From Symsagittifera roscoffensis (Eukaryota; Xenacoelomorpha; Acoela; Convolutidae): 64,000 bases of DNA. A program made the translations under genes and the position numbers. The number at the start of each line of letters is the position of its first letter. The first letter of the stretch is position 1. Where the stretch lies: positions 1 through 64,000 of the forward strand of contig NW_026971677.1 in assembly GCF_963678635.1 (NCBI RefSeq), in the 5' to 3' direction. Shown piece after piece: positions 1-13,500 of this stretch. The notes under the pieces are model-generated. The model was not told the origin of the DNA, searched no databases, and saw only the letters and a list, made by a program, of their open reading frames with translations.

Positions 1-135
1 ATTGGGGCTATGGGGTTGTTAGATGATCATGATTGAGTCTATGGGGTTGTTAGATAGATCATGATTGGGTCTATTGGGTTGTTAGATAGATCATGATTGC
101 GTCTATGGGTTTTTTAGATGGATCATGATCGGGTA
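1..135. repeat. Minisatellite, about four 32-34 bp units
   Basis: Four imperfect tandem units share the core GGGTTGTTAGATAGATCATG; the last has a T-run in place of GTTG. The array starts at or before the window edge. The core closely resembles a segment inside the giant element's LTR (about 37379-37407 and 55845-55873), where it occurs once, so the array may be an expanded LTR fragment or a shared source motif. Confidence 0.75.
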
Positions 136-2879
136 GTTGCAACTAGGGATACTATTTAATCATTTATTTATCAAAACATAATAAAACGTTAATTTAATTG
201 ATTGTGTAGTTTACCAATTTTAAACTGAATAAATGTTTCAAAATTTTATACAGAATTGATTTTCAAATTTACTGCTTTCTTGGGGAGGAGATTGTATGGT
301 TGATTCCATTAAATTTTTCGAAAGTGAAAGAGCTTTACGGGGTGTAACTTTCTCTATGAAACTGGTCTTTTGCTGTCTTTTAAAATAAAAGTGTTTTCTG
401 TTTTTTTCTTGTACAATATTTTTGCACAAAAACAATTGCCAGTTATATGTAAACTGCGTTTAATTCTAATTTTTCTTCGATTGAAATGATAGAGGCGCTG
501 ATTAAAAGATTTAAAATAGCAATATTCAATTTAAAAAATGTTTGTGTCAAGTAGACGGATTTGATCTAGAGAGCATTTATTAACCAATAGGACAAATAAA
601 GTGAGCGAATTTTGGCGAAAAACTAGTTAGACAACAAATTGCTTAACACTAGCTGTCTGTTTTAATTTGCTCGAAAATGAGCCCAACGGGTATAGTCCCT
701 TAAGTTTAAACAAAAGGGTATCTATTTAATCGATGATTGAAAGCTTCTGGCTAACAAATTCCTACTAATTTTTTGACTGAATATTTCACGTTGTTGTTGT
801 TGTAAGTTGACCGATGAGGTGCGTCATGTAAGCGAGGCCTGCGTTTGAAGAACTTCGCTACTTCGGCCGGCTAGAGCCAGTAGTCTTGGTGAGTTGAGCC
901 AAGTTTTGGGACAGTTTGAGTTATCTAACTGTGAGGCGTGGGTCAGTTAAATGCGTGATTATAATATTGGGAATTAGATAATTGTAGCGAGATGTTTGGG
1001 CTGCTGGTTACAAGAAAGGGAAGTGTTTAGTAATTAGAGCAGTGTGAGTAGAAGAGATCTCGATAATGGTCTTTGACACGCGCGAGTCCACAACATTTAA
1101 AGCGGATCCACCTGCAAATGTTACACCACGTGATCTTTTCGTTTTGCTTAATTGCTGTGGAACTTGGGAGCAAGAATAGAGACCTGGGTCGGGAAAATTG
1201 CCGGAACGGCGGAGAAGAGTGAGGATAATTAGACAAAATAGTCCGGACGGCTTCAGACGCTCCAAACCAAAAAACGTGGGCTTTGCAAGCAATCAGCGTT
1301 CCCTGTACATTTAGTGAGTGAAGTTGAGCTATTTGAAGACAGATATGAGGTTGTTGTTTCCGCCACTTGGAGATGGGACATCTGCAGCCAAATATTTTGT
1401 TTAATATTTTGTGCTGGTTGTTGCCGTTGCAATTAATTGAAGAAACAAGCTTGTTCTGTTTTTTTTTTTTCATCTTTGTCTTTTAATCGACAAGGAAGTT
1501 CACTGTCTTGATCAGAAATGTCTCCTAACTAACCAATAGAAACAATGTAAGGATGGTGTTGATGTAGGCTTCACTCTCCTTTTTTTATAGCTGTTCAAAT
1601 TGTGCATAAAGATAGGCACAGCTGTCCATTTAATGCTCAACTATAAAAAATGACCTGTAATAAAACTAAATGGTAGTAATTGAGTTAAAATGCAAAACCT
1701 ATGATAAGTTTATCTGCAAATAGGAAATGTTCAGACCAGTTTTTCTCAAAACAGACAAACTTTCAGATATTAACTTTTATCGAAGCGGAAGAATGATCGG
1801 TTGCGTTTTAGATGTTTTCTTTGTGGAAAATTAATTGTTCCGAGCGAAAGAAATTATTGATCCAGAGCCAAATAATGCTCTTTAGTATGGCTTTCTCAGT
1901 ATTGAGAGAAGTAGTTAATCATCCAAAGCGGTTAAGTTTATTCAGTTCGACTGTTTAATTATTGTTCATGGAACAGAGTTCCAGGACATAGAAGCCGTTA
2001 CTCATTAATGTCGTTTTTATTTAAAAAAAAGTACGGGGTTGACAAATCCTGGATAATCCCCCAAAGCGTTTTAGTTTTGAACTCAAATTCAATCATTTAG
2101 GCTATTGATCTTGCGTTTTTCTCAAATTTTAGCACAAAATAAGGAATTGAATAAGTTATTCATTAACAAAATATAAAAGTGTTGTTATCTTTTATATAGA
2201 TTTATGATATCAGATGTAATTTGCTTTTGGGCTGAGTAATTTACAATTCCTCCTTATGTTGATCAAAATTATACGATGGGATAAGCAAGAGGCTCAGCTT
2301 TTCCGAGAAAAACTAAGAGCCCAAAAATCGAAACTGATTGCTGTTATTGAATATTTTTCAACAACCAATGACCAAATACTGCCTTTTAAACAACAATTTT
2401 TTGTTTCGACCCTATAGGAAAGATCTTACTAAACAAAATGTCTAAGATATGGCAGAATTTCAGCCCTGATTTAGCAGAGATAGCGACGAAATGTTAGAAA
2501 AAGTTGATATCTGTTAGATTGGTTGAATATTGAAATTTGTGGCTTCGTTATCACGTAACTGCAGGCTAAATGTGTAAGTAATTTAGTATCGTTATCCTTT
2601 CTAATAGCGCTCCTTGAAAGCGCTCCTTTTTGTTCCGATCATTGTAAGACCTTTTTTATGCAAACTCTGAAGGTCCAACTGATATATCACATAGAAGCCA
2701 TTTCATTCGGGCTTAGACCTGCAATTAAATCTGGATCAGAAAAAACGGTATCATGTCTTCGCTAATTACAGTAAAACTGTAAAGTTTAAAAACACATCAC
2801 CCTTGCGATAAGCACGGGTATTGCAATTGGGTACTAGCCTTTTTTTCTTCTTAACAACTTTGTCCACAGGACTCATTGG
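136..2879. other. AT-rich DNA with no supported gene
   Basis: I see no exon with convincing splice sites. A GC-richer patch at about 1065-1310 has short open frames on both strands (37 codons from the ATG near 1065 on plus; 148 codons from 1473 to 1027 on minus), but neither resembles a family I know. The N-terminal GPD2 exons (FAD-binding Rossmann segment) were searched for here and not found. Confidence 0.5.
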
Positions 2880-3790
2880 GCTCTTGGTGGTACCTTGGTT
2901 CATTATGAATTCAAATTTTGTAGTGCATCTTGCACACTTAGCCTGGCGGTAACGAATACGCCTGGGACGCCAAAGGGTCTGGGTTCGAATCTCACGAGGA
3001 CCAGTTTTTTTTTGCAAACGGTAAATATTCCGGTTCAAAAAAATTTCGAACTAAAATTTGTCTGCTCATGTTTTGTCGGCTTAGTTGCAACATCTGAGAA
3101 TCGTTTATTTTAGCTGTAAACAATTTTGCTGCAGTTATCTTTAGCATTTCAAAAATACAGCTGAATCGAAATTTACTTTTCACATTGGTTGTAATTTTAC
3201 CAGCTCGATTTTTAAAGTTCCTTTTTTTCGTTTTGTCTTACTTATCGGGTTGATAATTTTCGGCCTAATCAATATCGACTTAGTGGCCTTTCATTGGGTC
3301 TCTTTACGACAGAAAATTTTTTGTGCGTGTGCTTGTGCTCTGAAGGGAAAAAGGACTTCACATTTTGTTGATAAGTTTAGAATTTTTTAAATTTTCTTTT
3401 CGGCATGAAGGGTTTCTGCTCAGGTTTTTTCGGCTTTGTTACTGCTTCTAATTATAAATTCAAATGCGATCACCCATCCGGCGCATCTGACATAAAGGTA
3501 AAACAACTGCTTGGGACGGCAAAGGCCCTTTTTTGCAAAATAGAGTTGTGCTTTTTCGGACTACCGTCCGTCTGTTTACTTTGTCGGCTTAGTTCCCGTA
3601 GGTCGATCGTTCAGCTTTATTCCAAGTTGTTGTATTCCCCATGCTTGAGACTACAAAGTCCGGGAGTTCGAGTCCAGTTGAGACCTGTTTTTCTTGAACT
3701 TAGAAAATTTGGCCTAATTTAGATTTTTGTCTGTCTGTTTATTTTTGTCTGCTTAGTTCCACAGAAAGGACTTTTTTTGAAAACTTGGCT
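2880..3790 (+). repeat. Cluster of three tRNA-derived SINE copies
   Basis: Copy 1 has a pol III A box near 2939-2951 (TAGCCTGGCGG) and a B box at 2981-2992 (GGGTTCGAATCT), followed by a T-run. Copy 2 (about 3440-3600) repeats the layout, with the matching 'CTTGGGACGGCAAAGG' stretch but no clear B box. Copy 3 has a B box at about 3662-3674 (GGAGTTCGAGTCC), again before a T-rich tail. A tail motif TTTGTCGGCTTAGTT, or a close variant, follows the heads near 3073, 3592 and 3748. Stem pairing is too poor for a functional tRNA, so I call tRNA-derived SINEs rather than tRNA genes. Confidence 0.6.
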
Positions 3791-4402
3791 TCTGTTTAGC
3801 GTTCACAAAGCTCTTCGTAAAGTTTCTAATGGTGCAGGCAATTTTGTTCCGAATATTTTGGTCTTTTGCTGCTATTTTTATTGACAAAATCGATTTTTTG
3901 AATTTTTCAATTTCCGTTTGATTTTAATCATAGTGATTCATATTTGTATCGCAAGTGGTGCGAAGTTCAACTTTGCCTCTGTGTTATCCTTGCGATCATC
4001 AATTTTTGACTCTTTATTTGAACTGTGAATTGTTAATTAATGACGCAAAACTTCCTGGACCCCACATAAAAAGGCAAGTTGATTCCCAAAAACTGTTACT
4101 TAATTTTTAACTTGTGTTTTCTTCTGAAATGTATTTCTTGTCGGAACGTTCTATCCTACCCTTCTTGTACTCCTACATTCTACTCTTGTGATATACTATA
4201 CGTGTTCTGTTTCGGGCTGATGGCGTATGTACAGTAAATGGACGCAAATCTGTAAATGGGCGCAAATCTGCAAATTTTTGCTAAGATTGCACGTTTGGAT
4301 GAAACTGTATTGATTTCAAAAACAGAGAAAAACAGGGCTATTGTCCTTGCAATCTGCAGTACAGTATATTCAGTTGTAGAATGAAATGCTTTGTTTTGAT
4401 AG
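3791..4402. other. Intron upstream of the first visible GPD2 exon
   Basis: AT-rich sequence ending in the acceptor TTTTGATAG at 4402. It contains a short direct duplication near 4233-4273 (AAATGGRCGCAAATCTG, twice). No upstream GPD2 exon is visible. Confidence 0.55.
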
Positions 4403-4566
4403 ATACTGGCAGATACCCTACTACTACGCAGGAATCAAGGCCTATGACTTGGTCAGTGGGTCCAAGATCTTAAAGCCCAGCTACATCCTCTTCAAGAACA
4501 GGACCCTGGATGTCTTTCCTATGCTAAAAAAGGATAAGCTCAAGTGCGGCATCGTATACTACGACG
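4403..4566 (+). CDS. GPD2: GPD2 exon a
   Basis: Acceptor TTGATAG/A and donor G/GTATGT. It starts at the third base of an Arg codon and ends at phase 1. Encodes YWQIPYYYAGIKAYDLVSG through VYYD(G). The open frame runs on into the intron, but homology stops at the donor. Confidence 0.93.
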
Positions 4567-7500
4567 GTATGTTTGTCCTTTTATTACTACGATTAATCAA
4601 TTTGACAATTAGATTGATTTCATCCTCCACATTTTCTTGGATGATTTTTTGGAGTCGTACTAAAAATGTTCTTCACTTTTAGCCTAAATTGTTCGGCACT
4701 TCTTAGAATTATTTGAACCATCAAAACGTTTTTCTCGTCAAGCAATCTGTTCTCAAAAGCTTAATATATGAGCGCTCAAAGTTGGTTCAAAAATGGATGT
4801 CGTAAACTATTGTTTTTCTGCCGTGTTTTCTGTCAAATTTAGTACCCGTTGAATTGTTCTTCAGGCCAGCAGAATGATGCTCGAATGAATCTGTCTCTGA
4901 TAGTAACAGCTATTAGGTATGGAACGCAGTGTGCCAACCACGCTAAGGTCACCCAACTCCTCAAGGACGAACAGGGAAAGGTCAGCGGGGCTGTTTGCAA
5001 GGACCTACTCACAGGTTAGGCAGAACAAAAGGAGCGTGAAAGGAAATTTCTGTTTTTACTGCAAAAACTTTTTTCTGGTGGACAAGAAGATTGCAGATTT
5101 ACGTGTCATTATGAACGAAATGAAGGCGCTTGTTTAAATAGTTTTGATTTTTCAGGTTTAAATCTTGAAATTTGATCACGCTCAAGTTTTTATTTGAAGT
5201 TTCGTTCGATTTTTGATTTCTCTTCAAGTTCAATTAAAATTAATTTGCTAAATGGAAGGTAAATTACGCTCAACAAAAAATACGCTCTCCAACGCTTTTC
5301 AGGTTACTCAAGTTTACCGACACTAACTCTAGTTTGGCATAAAATATTATACATAACGATATGCTTTGGGTTTTTAGGAGAGGTATTCAAAGTGAAGGCG
5401 AAGTGTGTGGTGAATGCGACTGGGCCCTTCACTGACAGCATCCGCCAGATGGGCAGCGAGAAGAACAGACCCATCTGCCAGCCATCCTCTGGAGTACACA
5501 TCATACTGCCAGACTACTACAGGTACAAAATATACATATATACACCAAGTAATAGTATTAACAAACGCTTGTATGTTCATAACATGATGCAAACAGAATC
5601 ACGACATCAGAGTCATAACACCTACATTAAAAGTTCCTGTAAAGACTTTTTTTAAATGAAGTACAGTTCATATCTGTATTGCAGTACAATTTTAGTACGG
5701 AACTTACTTCAATCCGAAGTCTTTATTTGATCTTAAGATCTTTATTCCGGTCAAGGCAAAAATGTCTTAACAGATTGTCTTGATGTTTTGATAAATAATT
5801 TTAATTTCTAGATTTTAATGATTAATGCCATATTTCAAACTACTCCTTTAAAGTTCTCCTCATAACTAATACCAACTCCTTTCCATCATAGTCCCCACGG
5901 AAAATTTAAATCCCCCTTATGTTGAAAACGTGTCAGTGTATAGTTTTCTATTAGGTAGGGGATAGGGATGGTACATAAGCGATCGAGAGTTACCAATTAA
6001 CTAACGGAGCTCAATCTGGAAAAGTCTCAAAGTCATTTTTTTCGCTTCGGCGATGTCAACAAATATGATAGAGCAAATGAAGCTAACTTTATAGCTGCAA
6101 GAAAGTATTGAAAACGATTGAGAAATGTCTCTTAGTTTTTATTAATTATACCCATTTGCTCAGCATTCGTGATGCTTGGGACCCATCTCTCATACGTGCT
6201 TTAACAGGGGTCCTCTATCACTCTTGTATGGTATGAGGGGGGGGGGGGGGGGGGAGGGGTTGAGGGCTGTAATGAATACAGACCTAGTCTCGAGAAGTTC
6301 AATCCTTTGATAGCTTGTATCAAAAAAACTTTCAATTTTTCTGATCCCGTCAAGCCATCAAACATCAAAACAATATGAATTAGTCCTAAACCTATCGCTT
6401 TAATAGTTAACTTAGAAAAAAAGTATTTTTTCGAATAATTTGAAAGTGAATTGATTCAAAGTTTCAACAAAGTATCATCACTTGAATAATTTGCTCCCAA
6501 ACATTTTGCGAAGCTATCAAGATAAATTGAGTTGTTTCACGTTTCCAATGATTGCAAGCTTGCTTCAAAGAAATTATGAAAATCAGGCAATCAAAACAAG
6601 TTGATTTTTCGAAGTTGCTTAACTTGATAGCTTGCTATAAAAAACTTGCTTGCTATTTTTGAGAACAAATTTTCTGCGAATCCATTTAAGGCATTAGACA
6701 ACTTGAAACATACCAGTTACAAAGATTGATAGCCTGCTTCAAAAATTTGAGTTTTAGAAAGGGGTGAAAATTTCATTGCTTAAATAGCTTGCTTCAGAAA
6801 AGGTTTATCATTTTTGCACACGAATGCAAGCTTTCGAAACAACTTGAAAGTTTTCAATGTTTCATTGCGTGATAATTTGCTTCAAAACATTTAGTTCTTT
6901 GTAAACCATTGCAAGCATCCTGGATTGTTCAAGTTTCCCTTGCTTTGCTTCAATATATGGCTTCAAAAACTCAGTTTTTTTGTGAACCTATTCGAGCCAT
7001 CAAATTAAATTGAAATGAAATCAATGCACAGTTGATTTTCGTATTAAAATGAAACCGAATATCTTTTAGGTAAACGGACATAATGTTTTATAGAAGTTAG
7101 CGTGACAGTTGCATTTTTTTTTAGTTGAATGTTTGAATTTAAGTTTAGTTTGAATATGTTTTTTAGCCCTGAGAAGATGGGCCTGTTGGACCCTGAGACT
7201 AGTGACGGGAGAGTGATCTTCTTCCTGCCATGGGAGAACCACACTATCGCTGGCACCACTGATCTGCCCTGCGAACCCACCTTCAACCCCAAGCCATCAG
7301 AGGCAGAGATCTCGTTCATTCTGGATGAAGTGAGACACTACTTGTCCCCAGACGTACAAGGTACTTATAACATATGGCAACCAAGTCATCAACTACCTTG
7401 TTAAACCAATAAACCATATGAAATTTTCTGAACTACTACTCATGAGATCAAATAACTAATAAATGAGCGTTGAACACAGCCGTAAGCTTTTGATATGTTG

Positions 7501-10500
7501 CTATGCATCAGTCAAAAACTACCAAAACCCCGATGAAGGTATACAAAATGCCTACCCCTTATTAAATTAAATAGGATCAATATGAGGATTTAATAGAGAT
7601 GATAGCCTAATTGTCTAATTCTGCCTTGACGGTTTTTGCATCGTAACGCTGAAGTTTCAAGTTCTGTTTTTGACTTGTTTTAATTTGTGCTTTGATTGGT
7701 GACTGTTGCAGTGAGAAGGGGAGACGTGCGTGCGGCGTGGAGTGGAATCCGACCTCTGGTCAAGGACCCCAGCAAGGGAGACACCCAGTCGCTGGCGAGG
7801 AACCACGTGGTCGAAGTGGACGACGCCAATCTAGTCACCATCGCAGGTGAGTCCTGTTACTGAACACATCTTAATAATGATATGAATCTAAAATATATAG
7901 AACTAGGTAGATAATTGAACAAGGAAGTGGGACCCTTATTCATTTGTTCTAATTAAGGTTTGATTATAACGACTATATTAATAGCTTATCAAACGAATAG
8001 AAATGGCGCTCTTGAGTTTCGTATTATGATAAACATATATTTCAGATAAGTGATCGTACAATAAGATAGGTTATTTGATACATAAATTTTTCCTGTGAAA
8101 AGTAAATTATCTTCCGAGATGTTTGCTTCGCTAAATTAAGTTGGCGTGAAATATGAATTTTGAAAACGCAAATTTTGAACTTAATATTTTATTTCGAGCT
8201 CGCGTTTTTATTGAAAATGGAAATACGTTTGAAAAAGCTGAGACCAAGCGATAACTAGGAATTGTTCAACCTCTTTCCAATATAAGCTCTCCTTATGAGC
8301 TAGGTAAGGGGAGTTTTTCAACGATTTTTTCTGTGAAAGAAGGCGATAGTTCTGCTTTCGAGGTTCAAGTGAGAGTACGGATCTTTTTAACTAGCCCTCC
8401 TCGGGTACCTAATAACGAATATCCCCTATAAAGAAATAAATCAAATATAAGCATTTGAGAATTTTATACCTAGTAACGAATATCCCCCTTTTGCAAAAGG
8501 GGGTATATAGTTAAAAAGATATCCGAGAATACAACAAAAGAACTCAGCGATGATGATTATGATCCTAGGTTCCTGATAATGATTATGTAGGGGGCAAATG
8601 GACTACGTACAGGGCGATGGCCATGCACACTGTGGATGCGGCAGTGAAGGCGTGTGGGCTGCAGCCGAAGCTGAGTGAGAAGAGTCAGACAGACGGACTG
8701 TTTCTAGAGGGAGGGGAGGGCTGGTCGGCCAATTTCTACATCCGGCTCGTACAGGTCAGTTCAAAAGAGGAAGACGAGTTCGTTTTTCCCTGGCAATGAA
8801 ATTTAACACATCAAACAGCCAGCCAAAATTGTTTAGAGTCAAAACTAGAGTATCTGAAACTTGACAGGTCCGAAGAAAATAATCTCGCTTATTGAAAAAA
8901 CAGGTTGCTCGTTGAATTTTTTTCATGAAGCAATTACTGTAGTAGCATTCGTTATTTCGTATTGCAATGATTGACCTCCATTCACCTTGCATGAAAAGAT
9001 TTGCATTCAAGCAAGGTGTACGTTGTTTGTTATTTAGGACTTTGGTCTGGACACTGAAGTTGCCCGTCACCTGTCAGAGACATACGGCACGAGGTCCATA
9101 GAGGTGGCCAAACTGGCCAAGGCCACAGGGCAGAGATGGCCTTTAGTGGGCAGACGTCTGGTGTCCAACTTCCCCTACATTGAGGCAGAGGTCACATATG
9201 CAATGAAGGAGTACGCCGAATCGGTCACTGATGTCTTAGCCAGGAGGACCAGAGTCGCTTTTCTCAATACGCAAAGTGCCCAGGAGGCCATCCCGATAAT
9301 AGCTGATATGATGGCTAAAGAGAAGAAGTGGTCCAACGAGAGAAAGGCGGCAAGTTTTTTTTTACACATCATACATTTAATAATGAATCTAGTGAGCAGT
9401 CTCAGCCGCTTTCCCTTGTAGCATCTTATACCGAATCGATTCCATATGAGCAACTTATCCAACATAACTTAACCAACTCAGCATGACAAAATAGTTAGGT
9501 TTTAAATAGATCGATAGTTTGATTTTGATGATGATGATTTTTTTCCCATTTGTTGATCGACCATTTCTTGAAAAAAAATGTTACGAAGTATTCTTGTGCA
9601 AGGGTTAGTGCTTCAGACATTCATAAGTATTTGACGAGATCCGCGTCTTGCTTGTGGCGTTAAATGAGCTGTTGAGGTATCGCTTTACTGTGGCTTAGAT
9701 TTATGATTTGTCTGAATCAACTATCTTTTCTCGCATCTATAAATATGTTGTGCACTATAACCCTAATAATTGGCCTCTCTCTTCGATGATTACAGACGGA
9801 AGTGAAGAATGCACAGACGTTTGTGTATGAGCAGATGGGGGCCGAAGCGAGGAAGGAGTACCTGGCCAGTGTGCCTGTGAGTCTGACCTCAGAGGAGATC
9901 AGCAAGTACTCGAAATCATTCAACAGCATCGACAGGAAGAGGAAGGGATACATATCACTGCAGGACCTCAGACAGTTCTTCAAGGTACCATCTTTGTAAA
10001 CATATCATACCACTTGGTAGCAGCCACAGAAGTTCTAAAGAACTTCAGGTATTTAAACTTTTGAAGGCCCTAACTAACATTCGCTGCACTTCGCTCTGTG
10101 TAATAATTTCCAGTTGAATTAAAAATTAATCTATTGATTCAATGTTAAAAGCAAATGAGGATAGCCGGTTACTATGCAAGTAGCACAGAATGTTCCGACC
10201 AGTCTTAAAAAATTACAATGAAACTATTTTTGCAAATTCGGCGTGCGTGTGTGATAAAGGAATCTGAGCAAAAAAGTAGAGCTTAAGAATTTTCGTTTTT
10301 ATTTAACATTTTTTTCCGAATGTTTCGAAATTTTTGATTCCTAAAATGAAGCTAAAAACTCCTAAACTAACTTCATTTGGGTAAAACTAAATTTTCAAGG
10401 CTCAAATTAAGCATAAATAGGCTAATGTAAGCATGCTCACTCGCACGAAATTAGACGAAAAATTTCAAACCGATTTTCTTGACACTGGAAGTTTTTTTTA

Positions 10501-13500
10501 ATGTCGTTTGAATCACGACTGAAAACGCTTTAATATGATTTTTATGACTCAACCCAGTCCGATGATCATTTCTGGTAGCTGATTTTGCGTGGAAAGCTAA
10601 AAAAAACTAAAACAATCCCGAATACAAAGTTTTCCCCCCATTTTCAATTATCGAAGTTTTCAAAATATCGATCGAATCGCGATTGAAAAGATTTTTATGT
10701 GGTCGATCACTCGAACCTGTCTGACAATAACTTGTTGTACACAATTTTTCGTGGAAAATAGTTAAGTAAAAAACTAAAACACCCGAATAATAGTTTACTT
10801 ACATCCTGGTCAGAACAAAATACTGTCTATTGTTCTGGCAGTCATGCGCACTTTGCCAGCTGTCAGATGGTTCTTTTTTCATGCAAGTTGATACTTGGCG
10901 GTAGCCAACCCGACATTCAAGAGTAGTTTATTAATAGTTATTAATAATTAATAAATAATGTTTGCATCAGGATCAAAATGAAGAGATCAGTGAGGGCACT
11001 CTGAGAGACATTCTGAACGATGTGGATGCAAATTCTAACGGACAACTGGAGCTGGAGGAGTTCCTGCAGGTAACACATGTTCGCTAAACCGAAACAAAAA
11101 CAAACCATTTTTTGTTCTTTTTGTGCATGTGAAAAAATAATTAATTCAGAAAACTTATCTACTGTTTGTAGAATTTTACACTTTTTGATACAAATTAGTT
11201 TGTATTTTGCTAAAAGATTGTAAAGTTGCTCAAATAAATATTTTTAATTGGTGCTCATTAGTAGTGGCATGCTGTTAGAATGTTGTGTTTTTTTTATTAA
11301 TGACAATGACAATTGGTGTTGGCTTGTCCATTAAATGTTTGCTGAGTGGATTTCAACATTGTAGATTGACCGAAAAATGTATAAGAGGCTCATAATTGGC
11401 GATTCGATTATCTGCTCGAAAACAAGATATTTTAGGGCGAGCTTTGAAAGCTTTGATTGGTTAAAGTTTTTGTTTTATTCGGGACTTCTGAAGTTTCCCG
11501 CCTATCAGTAATTTTTTGTTTTTCTCATTTTTGTTTACGTTCAATTCTCGTGAAATTTGGCTTGTGTATTTATTCTTTAATTACAAACACATAAACACAA
11601 TTTATGTTTATAACGGGGCCTAGGAAATTAGACGATAAGCAAATTAGACGGATGCTACAAAAACGAAAATAGACGGAATTTATTTTTTACAGATTCGGCA
11701 TTTTAGACGAAAGGGAAAGGGCCAACAAAAATTTTTCTTAATAGTCAAGTTTCACAAATACAAAAAGAACATAAATTGTCAATACCTATCAAAACAATTA
11801 GTTTAAATGAACATAAAATGTCAAATCTGAATATTACAGGAGAGTTTTGAATTGAATAAATTATGCATGATTGACTTGTAAAAATTTTGGCCACCGAAAT
11901 TGAACTGTTGTCTACAAACAATTTTCTTTTTCTAACGCAATTTGTGTGCAAACAAAGTTAATTTCTCTCACTTTCGTCTATTTTCTCACAATTGCAGTTT
12001 TGCAAAAGCGTCTAATTTCCTTTTAAGTACCTCCGTCTAATTTGCTTATCGTCTAATTTCTCAACCCCCGTTTATAACTTATATTTACACCGTAAAACTG
12101 ATTTCGATATCCGGGGGAAAACAGTAAAAAAGCCGGACTCCTCGTCCAAACATCTGATAAGTCAAACAGTCGAAAAATTTGGAGGGAAATTAAGCAAACA
12201 TCCAAAAAAAAACAGCTTACTAGTGCAAAAAACGAAAACTTTTAAAACAAATGAAGCAAACATGCAAAATGAAGCAAGCATCCAAAAAAGCTTATTAGTG
12301 TAAAAAAAACGAAAACAATTTGTTTCTTTTGTTAAAAGGAAGTCAAGTTCCACTATCGAGCAGTACGTGTGTACCTGTCACCAAAAACGTAAATGACACC
12401 AAAACCCTAAGAAAAGCCTTAGAACAATTTTGAGGTTGTTGAGGCGCCTTTAGAACAATTTTGAGGTTGTTCAGCGAAAAAAGGATGTCATAGTCAACCA
12501 GAACCGCCCCCCCCTCAATTCTGGTTGCCTATGAGATCCTTTTTTCGCTGATCAACCTCAAAATTGTTCTAAAGGCGCCTGTGACGCCAGTCTGACTAAT
12601 TTTGAGTGGGGAGCGCGCGCCAAAAAAAGCAGTTTTTTAGTCAAAATTTTCCAAAAAGTTCCTAAAAACGCTTTTTTGGCCTGTTTTTTGAAAAATTTGC
12701 TTGCGGCGCAAAAATTTTGTCACAAAATAGGGTCCTTATACTATTTTAGGAGAGCTCGGAAAATCAAATTGGTCAACCTGAAAAAAGGCCGGCAATTTTT
12801 TGCAGAATTTTTCGAAAAAGCGCCTCGCCCCCTAGAAAAATTTCTGCGCACGCCACTGGGGATAGTAAAACGGTTCCAACTAATTTGTATTCTAAAATAT
12901 ACCCTGAAGTCTTTCTTAATATAGGATTATGACGCCATTTTGTCATGCATATTATTATTTACTATTGTGGGAGTTCAGCTCTTAGGTATCGTGCAAACAT
13001 CCGAAAAAATAATGTTGCAAACATCCGAAAATCAGCTTTACTAGGGCGAACATCCGACTTCATTTAAAAAGCAGGGCAAAGATCCGATTTCTACCGTTCG
13101 CTTAAAAATGCTGTAGTCTTCAAAGGAAGACGGATCGCCGCGGTCGCGCCAACGTGTTGCGAGCTTGTCAACAGAAGGAAATAGTTTATAGGAAAATAAG
13201 AGCTGGTTATCGCGGTGTCCTCCGTCGACCTTACACCGAGAGTGGGCTAAATTGGAATCGGATTCAACAAAAAGAAGCCATTATTATTTTTTATTTGTGT
13301 GCATGGGCTTTTTTCCAACTGTCTATTGGCTATGTTTACATAATTAGTGCAAAACTTCGGAGGTACTAGTTTACTTGTTTGGTGACAAAACTAGTTTAGA
13401 TGATTGGTCCCGCCTATTTTATAAAAAGAAGAGCCAGCATGGGTTTCAAACCTACGCCTTGGGGTTTGAAAACCTGATTCGAACCCGCTATACTAACAAT

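Larger units (their letters stand above)
5523..7166. other. GPD2 intron with G-tract and degenerate tandem repeat
   Basis: 1.64 kb intron, acceptor TTTTTTAG. It holds a poly-G tract (6238-6254) and a degenerate tandem array (6295-7030), listed separately. No coding signal. Confidence 0.8.

Noticed and set aside
1027-1473. 148-codon minus frame and 94-codon minus frame
   Set aside because: No family resemblance, no splice context, and the plus strand of the same patch is equally open.
2931-3004. tRNA gene
   Set aside because: A and B boxes are good, but acceptor and anticodon stems do not pair; related degenerate copies follow, so it is a SINE.
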